Of a stretch of 33,309 nucleotides of DNA, positions 7,380 through 14,483 are shown in pieces. The notes under the pieces are model-generated. The model ran no database searches and was not told where the DNA came from. It saw nothing but the letters and a program-made list of their open reading frames with translations. The stretch is from Deltaproteobacteria bacterium Ga0077550 (GTDB taxonomy: Bacteria; Myxococcota_A; Polyangia; Nannocystales; Nannocystaceae). The stretch is taken from the NCBI GenBank assembly GCA_001464385.1, contig LNFB01000097.1:1-33309 (forward strand), in the 5' to 3' direction. A program made the translations under genes and the position numbers. Within the stretch, counting starts at the first letter, position 1; every line of letters starts with the position of its first letter.

Positions 7380-8858
7380 ATGCGGCACGCCTCGACCCGA
7401 ACCCCTTGCCTCGGCGCTGCACGATCGCGCGCCGTCACCTGGTCCCTCGCGATGGCGGCCCTCGCGTCGGCTTGCGTCGACGGAGCTGCGGACGACGACG
7501 GCGGCGTGGCCGACTCCGGCTCGACGGGCGGCGCGGCCGACAGCAGCGGCGGCGCGCCGTCCGACTCCTCCGGCGGCGCGCCCGGAGATCCGACCGGTGG
7601 CGGTGGCGTCGCGTTGCGGCCGAACTGGCACGAGGACATCGCGCCGCTCGTCGCGGTGCACTGCCGCAGCTGCCACGAGCCGGGCGGGCTCGCGTTCCCC
7701 ATGGAGAGCTACGCGCAGACGGAGGGCTGGGCGAACGCGATGGCCGTGTACACGGGCGCGGGCGAGATGCCGCCGTGGCACGCGATCGAGACCGACGAGT
7801 GCACGCCGCCCTTGCCGTTCGAGCACGACGCGCGGCTGTCCGACGAGCAGAAGCAGCTGTTCCAGGACTGGGCCGACCAGGGCGCGCCCGAGGGCGATCC
7901 GGCGCTCGCGGCCCCGATCCCAACGCCGCCGTCGCTCGAGCTGGCTGATCCGAGCGCGACGATGCAGATGGGCGGATCGATCACGGTCGACGGCTCCGAC
8001 GGTGTCCTCGATCGGTTCCACTGCGTCAGCTTCGATCCCGGCAACACCGAGGACGTGTTCGTCGACGCCATGCAGGTGATCCAGGGCAACGCGGCCATCC
8101 TCCACCACGTGCTCATCTTCATCGACGAGGGCGCCGAGTCGGGGAGCTGGCCGCAGGGCATCGACGAGGACTGCGGCAGCGGCCCGGGGGTCGGCGACGC
8201 GCAGCTCATCGGCGCGTGGGTGCCCGGCAGCCTGCCGATCGAGGCGCCTGCGGACGTCGGCATCCCGCTGCGCGCGGGGGCTCGCATCGTGTTCGACGTC
8301 CACTACCACGCCAGCGTCACCGGCCCCGAGAGCGACGACGCGACCGGGCTCGCCCTGCGCTGGGGTACGGACGCGCCCGAGTGGGTGTCGTTGTTCGCGC
8401 TCGTCGGCGCGCCGGGGCAGGGCGACAGCACCACCGGCGAGTTCGTGATCCCGGCGGGCGAGCGCGGACACGAGGAGGTCATCGAGTGGAGCCTCCCGCG
8501 GCTGGGTGGCGCCGAGGCGCGACTGTGGTCGGTCGGTCACCACATGCACAAGGTGGCGGTCGACGCGAAGACCTCGATCCTGCGGGGCGGCGAGGAGCTC
8601 TGCCTCGTCCAGACGCCGCACTGGGACTACGGCTGGCAGCGGCTGTACGAGTTCGACGTGCCGGTGGACGAGTCGTTCGCGCTGCAGGCCGGCGACGCGG
8701 TGCGGATCCGCTGCACGTTCGACAACTCGCTCGAGAACCCCGAGCTCGCGGGCGCGCTCGCCGAGCAGGGCCTCGACGCGCCGACCGACGTGTACCTCGG
8801 CGAAGGCACGCTCGACGAGATGTGCCTCGCCGGGATCGCGGTGGCGGTGCGACAGTAG
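7380..8858 (+). CDS. Heme-motif/PHM-like copper monooxygenase lipoprotein
   Basis: A 492-residue exported protein. The signal peptide ends at ASA-Cys32, followed by a Gly/Ser/Asp linker (about 35-77). Residues 85-135 hold one c-type heme motif, C95-R-S-C98-H99, with EMPPW (Met130) as a possible second heme ligand. The rest matches the copper type II, ascorbate-dependent monooxygenase fold (PHM/DBM family). Expected copper ligands are visible: HH at 242-243 (AAILHHVLIF), HYH at 308-310, HHMH at 387-390, and Met481 in DEMC. The family landmark HWDYGWQ is at 414-420. In this family two copper centres hydroxylate a C-H bond using electrons; a fused heme domain could supply them. The substrate is unknown. 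ATG 7380 is chosen for the signal peptide. The RCC1-like gene follows after 46 bases. Confidence 0.85.
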   Translation: MRHASTRTPCLGAARSRAVTWSLAMAALASACVDGAADDDGGVADSGSTGGAADSSGGAPSDSSGGAPGDPTGGGGVALRPNWHEDIAPLVAVHCRSCHEPGGLAFPMESYAQTEGWANAMAVYTGAGEMPPWHAIETDECTPPLPFEHDARLSDEQKQLFQDWADQGAPEGDPALAAPIPTPPSLELADPSATMQMGGSITVDGSDGVLDRFHCVSFDPGNTEDVFVDAMQVIQGNAAILHHVLIFIDEGAESGSWPQGIDEDCGSGPGVGDAQLIGAWVPGSLPIEAPADVGIPLRAGARIVFDVHYHASVTGPESDDATGLALRWGTDAPEWVSLFALVGAPGQGDSTTGEFVIPAGERGHEEVIEWSLPRLGGAEARLWSVGHHMHKVAVDAKTSILRGGEELCLVQTPHWDYGWQRLYEFDVPVDESFALQAGDAVRIRCTFDNSLENPELAGALAEQGLDAPTDVYLGEGTLDEMCLAGIAVAVRQ

Positions 8859-8892
8859 TCGGCGGCGCGTCGTGGGCCACGGCCGCGCGTGC

Positions 8893-8898
8893 TATCGT
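8893..8898 (+). promoter_or_regulatory. Candidate -10 (TATCGT) for leaderless gene 8905-10329
   Basis: GCTATCGT is followed by 6 nt and then the GTG start at 8905. No clear -35. It helps choose GTG 8905, which also begins the signal peptide. Confidence 0.45.
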
Positions 8899-8904
8899 GG
8901 GTTC

Positions 8905-10329
8905 GTGGCGTCGCGGCGCATCGACGGGCATCCGAGCGTGTGGGCCGCCGTGCCCGCGATCGGCCTGGGCGTGCTCGCGATCGGCGTCGTCGCGGCGGCG
9001 TGCATCGAGCCGCGCGCCTTCCCCTGCGACGACACGGCGCAGTGCGTCCGCGATGGTGAGCAGGGGCGGTGCGAGGGCGCCGGCTGGTGCAGCTATCCCG
9101 ACGACGCCTGCGATGGTGGCCTGCGCTTCGAGCCGCGGGCGCCCGACGGGTTGGGCGGCGCCTGCGTCGACGCCGGCGCGTCGAGTGATGGCAGCGGCGG
9201 TGGCAGCAGCAGCAGCGGGACGGGCAGCGGGACGACGACGGCGGGCCCGATCTACGCCTGCGACGATCGGCCCTGCACGACCACCGGGCTCGTGGTCGGG
9301 GATGCCCACGGCTGCGTGCGCGATGGGCAGGACACGCTGTGGTGCTGGGGCGACAACACGCTGGGCCAGCTCGGGCGGGGCGTGACCTCGCCCGCCGAGC
9401 GGTGCCCGGGGCCGACCGTCGCGCTCGGCGCGATCGTGCAGGCCTCGGCTTCGCAGCACATGTGCGCGCGCGATGCCGAGTCGCGCGTGTACTGCTGGGG
9501 GAACAACGAGCACGGGCAGGTCGACTGGCACGCGGGCGCCGACGCGATCGTGCGCGCGCCGATCGAGATCCAGGACCTCGAGCTCGTGCCCGAGACGCTC
9601 GACGTCGGCCCGTCGCTGAGCTGCGCGGCCGCGGGGACGAGCGTGCGCTGCTGGGGTGACCTCGGCCAGGCCGCGACGACCGTCTCGACGACGAGCCCCG
9701 TGCGCGTGCTCGCCACCGGGGCGCAACACGCCTGCGCAGTGCTCGAGGGCGGCGCCGTCGAGTGCGTCGGCGTCGACACCTCGGGCCAGCTGGGCGATGG
9801 CGTTCCGGCGGGCATGATCGCCCTCGAGCAATCACGCCCGTTCGAGTCCGGAGCGACGATCGTCGACGCGGGCTACGTCCACAGCTGCGCCCTGGTGACC
9901 ACCGAGCTCGGGCCCGAGGTGCAGTGCTGGGGGGCGAACGACGCCGGCCAGTGCGGGGCGCCGCTCGACACGCCGATCGTCGCGTCCCCGATCAAGGTGC
10001 CCAACCTCGTGCCGGGCCCGTATGCGGCGCTCGCCCTGGGCGCGCGGCACTCGTGCGTGCTCGCCGAGGACGGTCGCGTGCAGTGCTGGGGCGACAACGG
10101 CGATGGTCAGGTCGGTCCGAACGCGCCGGCGGGCTTCGGCGCCCACACCGTCGTGCTCGAGGACGACACGCCGCTGCTCGCGATCGAGATCGGCGCAGGC
10201 GCGAGCCACACCTGCGCGCGCACGGGCGACGACGCCGTCGTGTGCTGGGGCGACAACGGTGCGCTGCAGCTCGGCGCGGCCTCGTCGGAGGACACGCGGG
10301 CGCACCATTGGTTGGAGATCGGCTGCTGA
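8905..10329 (+). CDS. RCC1-repeat (seven-blade propeller) lipoprotein
   Basis: A 474-residue exported protein. Its signal peptide ends at AAA-Cys33, followed by a Cys-bearing segment (about 36-95) and a Ser/Gly/Thr linker. Seven RCC1-type units follow, marked by WCWGDNTLGQLG, YCWGNNEHGQVD, RCWGDLGQA, ECVGVDTSGQLG, QCWGANDAGQCG, QCWGDNGDGQVG and VCWGDNGALQLG. Each has a partner Cys earlier in the unit (AHGC, QHMC, SLSC, QHAC, VHSC, RHSC, SHTC), so each blade probably carries a disulfide, as expected outside the cytoplasm. RCC1 units form a seven-bladed propeller used for protein-protein contact; the eukaryotic exchange-factor role should not be assumed. The third and fourth units are degenerate. 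It lies 46 bases after the heme/copper gene but seems to have its own promoter. Confidence 0.88.
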   Translation: MASRRIDGHPSVWAAVPAIGLGVLAIGVVAAACIEPRAFPCDDTAQCVRDGEQGRCEGAGWCSYPDDACDGGLRFEPRAPDGLGGACVDAGASSDGSGGGSSSSGTGSGTTTAGPIYACDDRPCTTTGLVVGDAHGCVRDGQDTLWCWGDNTLGQLGRGVTSPAERCPGPTVALGAIVQASASQHMCARDAESRVYCWGNNEHGQVDWHAGADAIVRAPIEIQDLELVPETLDVGPSLSCAAAGTSVRCWGDLGQAATTVSTTSPVRVLATGAQHACAVLEGGAVECVGVDTSGQLGDGVPAGMIALEQSRPFESGATIVDAGYVHSCALVTTELGPEVQCWGANDAGQCGAPLDTPIVASPIKVPNLVPGPYAALALGARHSCVLAEDGRVQCWGDNGDGQVGPNAPAGFGAHTVVLEDDTPLLAIEIGAGASHTCARTGDDAVVCWGDNGALQLGAASSEDTRAHHWLEIGC

Positions 10330-10342
10330 GCGGGTCGTGCGT

Positions 10343-10358
10343 GCCCGCGGGGGCGGGC
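10343..10358. terminator. GC hairpin between convergent genes
   Basis: GCCCGC-GGGG-GCGGGC can form a 6-bp stem with a 4-base loop. It lies between the stops of the convergent genes ending at 10329 (plus) and 10358 (minus) and touches the stop codon of the latter. No T-run follows on either side, so a Rho-independent role is uncertain. Confidence 0.35.
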
Positions 10359-10963
10359 TACTCGAGCAGCCCCTGCTGCACGACCAGCCGCGCCAGCGCG
10401 GCGCGGCCCGACAGCTCGAGTCGCTCGTAGATCCGCCCGAGGTGCGTGCTGACGGTGCGCGGGCTGATGTGCAGCCGCGCGCCGATCTCGTCGGTGGTGA
10501 GCCCCTCGGCCACGAGCACGGCGACCTCGAGCTCGCGCTTGGACAGGCCGACCGCCGCGGCGCGGGCCTTGGGATCGGCGCGCGCGAGCTCGGCCTTCTC
10601 GCGGTAGAGGTAGCGCAGGGTGACGTCGGGGCCGATCTGGATCCGGTCGCCCTCGCGGACGATCGCGAGGTCGATCCGCGCGCCGTTCAGGAAGGTCCCG
10701 TTGGTCGAGTCGAGGTCGATGAGGTTGACGACACCCTCGTCGGCGATCGCGAGCTTGGCGTGTTGTCGCGAGACGCCGTCGTCGTCGAGCTGCAGGTCGC
10801 ACTTCGAGCCGCGGCCGATCAATGTGCTGCCGGTGGTCAGCGGGAGCACCTTGCCCTGGGCGTGGCCGGTGAGGACCTCGAGGCACGCGACCTCGTCCGC
10901 AGTGCGGCCGCGGGCGATCCGCACCGGGCGGACCGCGGTGCGCTTGTCGTCGTGGTCGGTCAT
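10358..10963 (-). CDS. FHA-LuxR fusion transcription factor
   Basis: A 201-residue cytoplasmic protein. Residues 28-118 are an FHA domain, a phosphothreonine-binding module. Its hallmarks are present: IGRG (49-52), SRQHAKL (65-71) and DSTNGTFLNG (85-94). Residues 138-200 are a LuxR/GerE-type helix-turn-helix: LSKRELEVAVLVAEGLTTDE and ISPRTVSTHLGRIYERL. There is no receiver domain. Family knowledge suggests it binds a phosphothreonine partner and regulates transcription. The kinase at 11841-13313, two genes upstream on the same strand, is the obvious candidate to create that mark. It starts 45 bases after the stop of gene 11009-11836. A TATCAT hexamer at 10993-10998 (minus) could give it a separate promoter with a short leader. 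No alternative identity is likely. Confidence 0.9.
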   Translation of the reverse strand: MTDHDDKRTAVRPVRIARGRTADEVACLEVLTGHAQGKVLPLTTGSTLIGRGSKCDLQLDDDGVSRQHAKLAIADEGVVNLIDLDSTNGTFLNGARIDLAIVREGDRIQIGPDVTLRYLYREKAELARADPKARAAAVGLSKRELEVAVLVAEGLTTDEIGARLHISPRTVSTHLGRIYERLELSGRAALARLVVQQGLLE

Positions 10964-11008
10964 CGCCGCGGCCCGGTCGGGTCGCGTCCGCGATGATACG
11001 CGAGTGGG

Positions 11009-11836
11009 CTAGAACCGGCCCCGCAGCGACAGGCCCCGCGGCCCGAGGTCGAGCGCGACCGAGCGCGTGGTACGGCCCTGGCGGCGCGCGACCACGGCGA
11101 AGCGGACGATCCCGCCCAGCACCAGCGCCCCACCGACCCCGAGCAGGCCGAAGCCCGCGCGCTGCTCGACGATGGCGCGATCGATCGCGTCGTCGAAGGC
11201 GCCGTGGGATCCCAGCCCGTCGGCGCCGCGTTCCTGCGCGTCGGCGACGACGACGAGCACCGTGCCCGCGACGAGGGCCGCGACCCCGGTGCCGGCGAGG
11301 GACCAGCCCGCCGCGTCGCGCCACCACGGGCGCGGCGATCGGGGCCTGGCGGGCGTCGCGTCGCTCGTCGCCGCGTCTCCGATCGTCCCGCTGGGCGTCG
11401 TCGCGCTGGTCGTCGTCGCGGCCGGTGCGGGCACCGGCGGGGCGACGGGCTCGGTCTGCGTCGACGCGGGCGCGCGGCAGGCCTCGCGCTGTCGCTCGGC
11501 GTTCGCGAGCATGTTGCTCCACTGCGCGCGCAGCAGCTCGGTGTCATACGACGGCGGCGGCGACTGCCCCTCGGCGACGAAGCGATCGTACAGCGCGGCG
11601 GCCTCGGTGCAGTGCCCGCGCAGGCGCTCGGATTGCGCCCAGCTGTACAGGATCGCCGGCGCGTCGAGGTCCTGCCACGCCCGCGCGTACTCGTCGACCG
11701 CGTCGTCGTGGTTGCCCGCCGCCGCGTGGGCGTCGGCGCGATCCCACGCGGCCTGGGCCTTGCGCTGCTGCGGCGTCGGGCTCGGAGCGATCGAGAGCGT
11801 CAGCGCGAGCACGAGCGGGATCGCGGACCAGGGCAT
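11009..11836 (-). CDS. TPR-like exported membrane protein of kinase cluster
   Basis: A 275-residue protein with an N-terminal signal (LVLALTLSIAPSP). Residues 24-110 look like two TPR-type helical units: AQAAWDRADAHAAAGNHDDA and APAILYSWAQSERLRGHCTE. A Pro/Ala/Thr-rich linker (about 125-165) follows, then two hydrophobic segments (WSLAGTGVAALVAGTVLVVV and GFGLLGVGGALVLGGIVRFA) separated by a short charged loop, and a tail ending in LSLRGRF. This layout, a periplasmic TPR part plus two C-terminal membrane helices, is common next to Ser/Thr kinase genes in myxobacteria. ATG 11836 lies four bases after the kinase stop codon, so the two are very probably co-translated. It may serve as a sensor or partner of the kinase; that role is inference. 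Confidence 0.75.
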   Translation of the reverse strand: MPWSAIPLVLALTLSIAPSPTPQQRKAQAAWDRADAHAAAGNHDDAVDEYARAWQDLDAPAILYSWAQSERLRGHCTEAAALYDRFVAEGQSPPPSYDTELLRAQWSNMLANAERQREACRAPASTQTEPVAPPVPAPAATTTSATTPSGTIGDAATSDATPARPRSPRPWWRDAAGWSLAGTGVAALVAGTVLVVVADAQERGADGLGSHGAFDDAIDRAIVEQRAGFGLLGVGGALVLGGIVRFAVVARRQGRTTRSVALDLGPRGLSLRGRF

Positions 11837-11840
11837 GGCG

Positions 11841-13313
11841 TCAGCGGACCCGCGGCGCCGGAGCGTCGGGATCGAAGGGGGCGGGGAGCGTCGCCGGGGC
11901 CTCGGTCGAGGGCGCGAGCGGCCGCGGACGGGAGGGCTTGGTGGTCGCGCGTCGCTCGGGCTTGCTCGGCGTGGTTGCGACGGGCGTGGTTGCGACGGGC
12001 GTGGTTGCGACGGGCGTGGTTGCGACGGGCGTGGTTGCGACGGGCGTCGGGCTCGTCGGCGATGGGGCAGGGGTCTCGACCACTGCGCGCGTCGGTCCGA
12101 CTTCGACGCCCGCACTCGACTCGGGCGCCGCGTTCCTCCGCGTCAGGACCCACGCGAGCGAGGCCGCACTGGCCGCGAGCAGGCCCGCCCACCACCACGT
12201 GCCGCGGCGCGCGGGCGCGGCGGGCATCGCCTTGGCGACGGTGGCGGCGCTCTCGTGCCGCAGGGGTGCGCGCACCTGCGTCGCGGCGGTGGCCGCAGAC
12301 GCCGAGCCCACGTCGCCGACGCGCGGGCCCGCGTCCATGGTCTCCCACGGGTAGGGCGTGGCGCCGAAGAGCTCCTGCATCACCGCCGCGAGGGCCTCGG
12401 GCGTCGCGTTGAGCCCGGCCTCGACGGCGTAGCGCTCGAGCGCGCGCTGCAGCTCGCGCGCGGTGGCGGGGCGCGCCTCGGGATCGCGGCGCACCGCCGC
12501 GAGGATCAGCCGATCGATCGCGGTCGGCACGTCGGCGTGCCGGGACGACGGCGGCGGCAGATCGTGGTTCACGATCTGGTTCATCACCGCGAACTCGCCC
12601 TCGCCGTCGAAGGCGGGCCCCAGGGTCGCGAGCTCGTACAGCACGACGCCGAGGGCGAACACGTCGCTGCGCCGATCGAGCGCGTCGCCGCGGCACTGCT
12701 CGGGCGACATGTACGCCATCTTGCCCTTGCGCACGCTGGGCCGCGTGCTGTGTCGGCTCGTGGACGCCTTGGCGATCCCGAAGTCGACGAGCTTCACCAC
12801 GCCCTCGTCGCTCACGAGGATGTTGGTCGGCGAGACGTCGCGGTGGATGATGCCGAGCGGCTGGCCGTCGAAGCCACGACGCTCGTGGGCGTGGTGCAGG
12901 CCGGCCGCCGCCGCGGCGCCGAGGGCCGCGAACGCCGCCCACGGCAGCGGCGTGCCCCGGGCCTTGGCGCGCTGCAGGATCGCCGCGAGGTTCTGCCCGT
13001 GGATGTAGTCCATCGTGAAGTAGAACCCATCGCGGTCCTCACCGATGTCGTGCACGTGCACCACGTTCGGGTGGTCGAGCTGCGCGGCGAGCCGCGCCTC
13101 GTCGAGGAACATCTCGACGAACTCGTGGTCGTCGGCCCACTTGGGGAGGATCCGCTTCACCGCGAGGTACTTGCGGAACCCGTGGACCTCGGGCGTCCGC
13201 GCCAGGTAGAGCTCGGCCATGCCGCCGGTCGCGAGGCGGGGCCCGAGCTCGTACCGGCCCAGGGGGCGCCACGGGCTCGGGCTCGTCGCGGCGGTGGGCG
13301 CGGCCGAGGGCAC
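11841..13313 (-). CDS. Membrane-tailed Ser/Thr protein kinase (PknB-like)
   Basis: A 490-residue protein kinase. The catalytic domain spans about residues 18-295: glycine loop LATGGMAELYLAR (27-39), ATP-site Lys53 in LAVKRIL, Glu72, HRDVSPTN (157-164, catalytic Asp159), metal-binding DFG (177-179), and SPE (203-205). All key residues are present, so it should be active. A transmembrane helix lies at 373-391 and an exported Pro/Thr/Ala-rich tail follows, including five VATTP units. The tail lacks PASTA domains. GTG 13313 is chosen because the kinase domain begins 17 residues later and a TATCAT hexamer ends exactly 6 nt upstream. A longer form from GTG 13379 would overlap the upstream lipoprotein gene. 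Likely targets are the FHA-LuxR protein or the kinase itself (inference). Confidence 0.88.
   Translation of the reverse strand: MPSAAPTAATSPSPWRPLGRYELGPRLATGGMAELYLARTPEVHGFRKYLAVKRILPKWADDHEFVEMFLDEARLAAQLDHPNVVHVHDIGEDRDGFYFTMDYIHGQNLAAILQRAKARGTPLPWAAFAALGAAAAAGLHHAHERRGFDGQPLGIIHRDVSPTNILVSDEGVVKLVDFGIAKASTSRHSTRPSVRKGKMAYMSPEQCRGDALDRRSDVFALGVVLYELATLGPAFDGEGEFAVMNQIVNHDLPPPSSRHADVPTAIDRLILAAVRRDPEARPATARELQRALERYAVEAGLNATPEALAAVMQELFGATPYPWETMDAGPRVGDVGSASAATAATQVRAPLRHESAATVAKAMPAAPARRGTWWWAGLLAASAASLAWVLTRRNAAPESSAGVEVGPTRAVVETPAPSPTSPTPVATTPVATTPVATTPVATTPVATTPSKPERRATTKPSRPRPLAPSTEAPATLPAPFDPDAPAPRVR
11971..12045. repeat. Five exact tandem copies of a 15-bp unit
   Basis: GTGGTTGCGACGGGC is repeated five times without a mismatch. 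It lies inside the kinase gene and encodes five VATTP units of the extracytoplasmic tail on the minus strand. Because the unit is a multiple of three, copy-number change would lengthen or shorten the tail without breaking the frame. Confidence 0.9.
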
Positions 13314-13319
13314 GGGATG

Positions 13320-13325
13320 ATGATA
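13320..13325 (-). promoter_or_regulatory. Candidate -10 (TATCAT) for leaderless kinase gene
   Basis: On the minus strand TATCAT is followed by CATCCC and then the GTG at 13313, the same 6-nt spacing as at other starts in this window. It lies in the 44-base gap after the upstream lipoprotein gene, so the kinase could be transcribed independently. Confidence 0.4.
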
Positions 13326-13357
13326 GTCGAAGGCGCGGGGGCCGGCGCGTCGCCGCC

Positions 13358-14071
13358 TCAGCCGCAGCCCGTGAAGCACTCTGCGTGGCAGCGGAACTCA
13401 CCGGAGTCCGCGTAGCAGACGCACTCCTCGAGGCCGTCCTCGCAGGTGGTGCTGCGGCACTCCGAGGTCGCGCCGAGGCACGCGAGCGTGTCGTCGAAGC
13501 CGCACTGATTCGAGCCGCTCCGCCCACAGAGGCCGTCGCCGCAGTCTGCCGACGTGGTGCAGGTCGCCGGCACGCACCGCGGAACGCCGCCGCTCGGCCC
13601 CGCGCACGCGCACGCGGATCCCTCCCCGCAGTCCGCGTCGGTCTCGCAGCCGTACACGCAGCTGCACGTGCCGAACCCCGGGTCCGACATGCAGCGGCCC
13701 AGGGGTCCGTCGCTGCAATCAGAGGCACAGTCGTCGCAGTCGCCCGCGTCGGGCACCACGCAGCTCACCGCCTCGGCGCGGTGGACGAAGCCATCGCTGC
13801 ACACCACGAACCCCGAGGGCGTGACGCCGTCGACCTGCAGGAGCGGCTGTGGATCGAGGCACCCGAGATCGATCGGCGGGGCGCCGGTCGTGCCACCGTC
13901 GGCGGTCGAGGATCCGGAGTCGGCGGTTTCGCTGTTGGCGGTGCCCGACGACGCGGGATCGGTGCTGGCGGAGGAGCCTCCGTCGTCGCTCGAGCCGCCG
14001 CCGCACGCGACGAGGAGCAGGAGGGCGGCGCACCAACCGGGAGCGCGATCGATGGACGTCGGCGTTGCCAT
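13358..14071 (-). CDS. Cysteine-rich lipoprotein at head of kinase cluster
   Basis: A 237-residue exported protein. The signal peptide ends at LVA-Cys23, followed by a Ser/Gly/Asp/Thr linker to about residue 65. The body is packed with paired cysteines: CDDCASDC, CSCVYGC, CACAGPSG, CSDGPLGRC, ECVCYADSG and ECFTGCG. The spacing (CxxD-x-CG, CxxSADCGDGLC) resembles the EGF-like Cys-rich repeats common in myxobacterial surface proteins. No enzymatic motif is seen. ATG 14071 fits the signal peptide and has a TACGAT hexamer ending 6 nt upstream. The kinase gene follows on the same strand after 44 bases, so this protein may act as the outer component of that signalling cluster (inference). Confidence 0.78.
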   Translation of the reverse strand: MATPTSIDRAPGWCAALLLLVACGGGSSDDGGSSASTDPASSGTANSETADSGSSTADGGTTGAPPIDLGCLDPQPLLQVDGVTPSGFVVCSDGFVHRAEAVSCVVPDAGDCDDCASDCSDGPLGRCMSDPGFGTCSCVYGCETDADCGEGSACACAGPSGGVPRCVPATCTTSADCGDGLCGRSGSNQCGFDDTLACLGATSECRSTTCEDGLEECVCYADSGEFRCHAECFTGCG

Positions 14072-14077
14072 CCGCAG

Positions 14078-14083
14078 ATCGTA
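14078..14083 (-). promoter_or_regulatory. Candidate -10 (TACGAT) for leaderless gene 13358-14071
   Basis: GGTACGAT is followed by 6 nt and then the ATG at 14071. A CTGACA lies 19 nt upstream of the hexamer, a weak -35 candidate. Confidence 0.42.
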
Positions 14084-14137
14084 CCGTGGACGGCCGGGCG
14101 CGTGTCAGGACGGCGAGCAGCCCCTGAGGAGGTACAG

Positions 14138-14200
14138 GTGCACCAGCGCGGCGGGGAGGGCAATCGTCTGCGTCGAGGCTGCCGTTGCCCGAGTGAGTAG
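14138..14200 (+). CDS. Possible 20-residue leader ORF before vapBC
   Basis: A perfect Shine-Dalgarno-like GAGGAGG (14126-14132) sits 5 nt before a GTG that opens a 20-codon frame ending in TAG at 14198. The predicted peptide is basic and has a Cys-x-Cys near its end (GCRCPSE). It ends 19 bases before the antitoxin start, and its last codons overlap the putative vapB promoter. Such a strong ribosome site is rare in this window, where most starts lack one. It may be a leader peptide or a chance match; there is no coding-bias support at this length. Confidence 0.25.
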   Translation: MHQRGGEGNRLRRGCRCPSE

Positions 14201-14213
14201 GTCCTGGTAGGTT
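14185..14213 (+). promoter_or_regulatory. Candidate promoter of vapBC
   Basis: TTGCCC (14185-14190), a 17-bp spacer, and TAGGTT (14208-14213). The hexamer ends 6 nt before the GTG start at 14220. It is the only one of the leaderless-type sites here with a recognisable -35 at the usual distance. Antitoxins of this type usually repress their own promoter, but no clear operator dyad was found. Confidence 0.45.
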
Positions 14214-14219
14214 GGTGAG

Positions 14220-14483
14220 GTGTCCAGCACGAGCGTTCATCTACCGCCCGACTTGCTGAAGCTGCTCGATCGGGCAGCGAGGCAGCGACGCATCAGCCGG
14301 AATCGACTGATCACCGAGGCGTGCCGCTCGATCGTCTCGGCGGGCGGGACGGCTTGGCCGCCGGACTTCTTTGCCGAGGACCGGCTATCGGACCGCGACC
14401 TCGCCCTGCTTCGGTCGTCGTTCGAGGACTGGCAGCAGGCGATCACGTCCCAGCGGCGCAGCAAGCGGGCGGCGCCGTTCTGA
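14220..14483 (+). CDS. vapB: VapB-type ribbon-helix-helix antitoxin
   Basis: An 87-residue protein. Residues 4-40 fit a ribbon-helix-helix DNA-binding fold: a short strand (TSVHLPP) and two helices (LLKLLDRAARQRRISRNRLI). The second half (WPPDFFAEDRLSDRDLALLR onward) is the flexible toxin-binding part typical of VapB-like antitoxins. Its stop codon and the toxin start share one base (TGATG), a classic toxin-antitoxin junction. GTG 14220 is the only reasonable start, as the strand of the fold begins at once. In the family the protein neutralises the PIN toxin and represses the operon. The symbol reflects family level only. Confidence 0.85.
   Translation: MSSTSVHLPPDLLKLLDRAARQRRISRNRLITEACRSIVSAGGTAWPPDFFAEDRLSDRDLALLRSSFEDWQQAITSQRRSKRAAPF

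Noticed and set aside
11971..12045. CRISPR-like array
   Set aside because: The 15-bp copies are directly adjacent with no spacers and are in frame within the kinase gene.
13314..13379. Longer kinase form starting at GTG 13379
   Set aside because: It would overlap the upstream lipoprotein gene, adds only an Arg-rich stretch, and lacks a promoter or ribosome site, while GTG 13313 has the 6-nt-spaced TATCAT.
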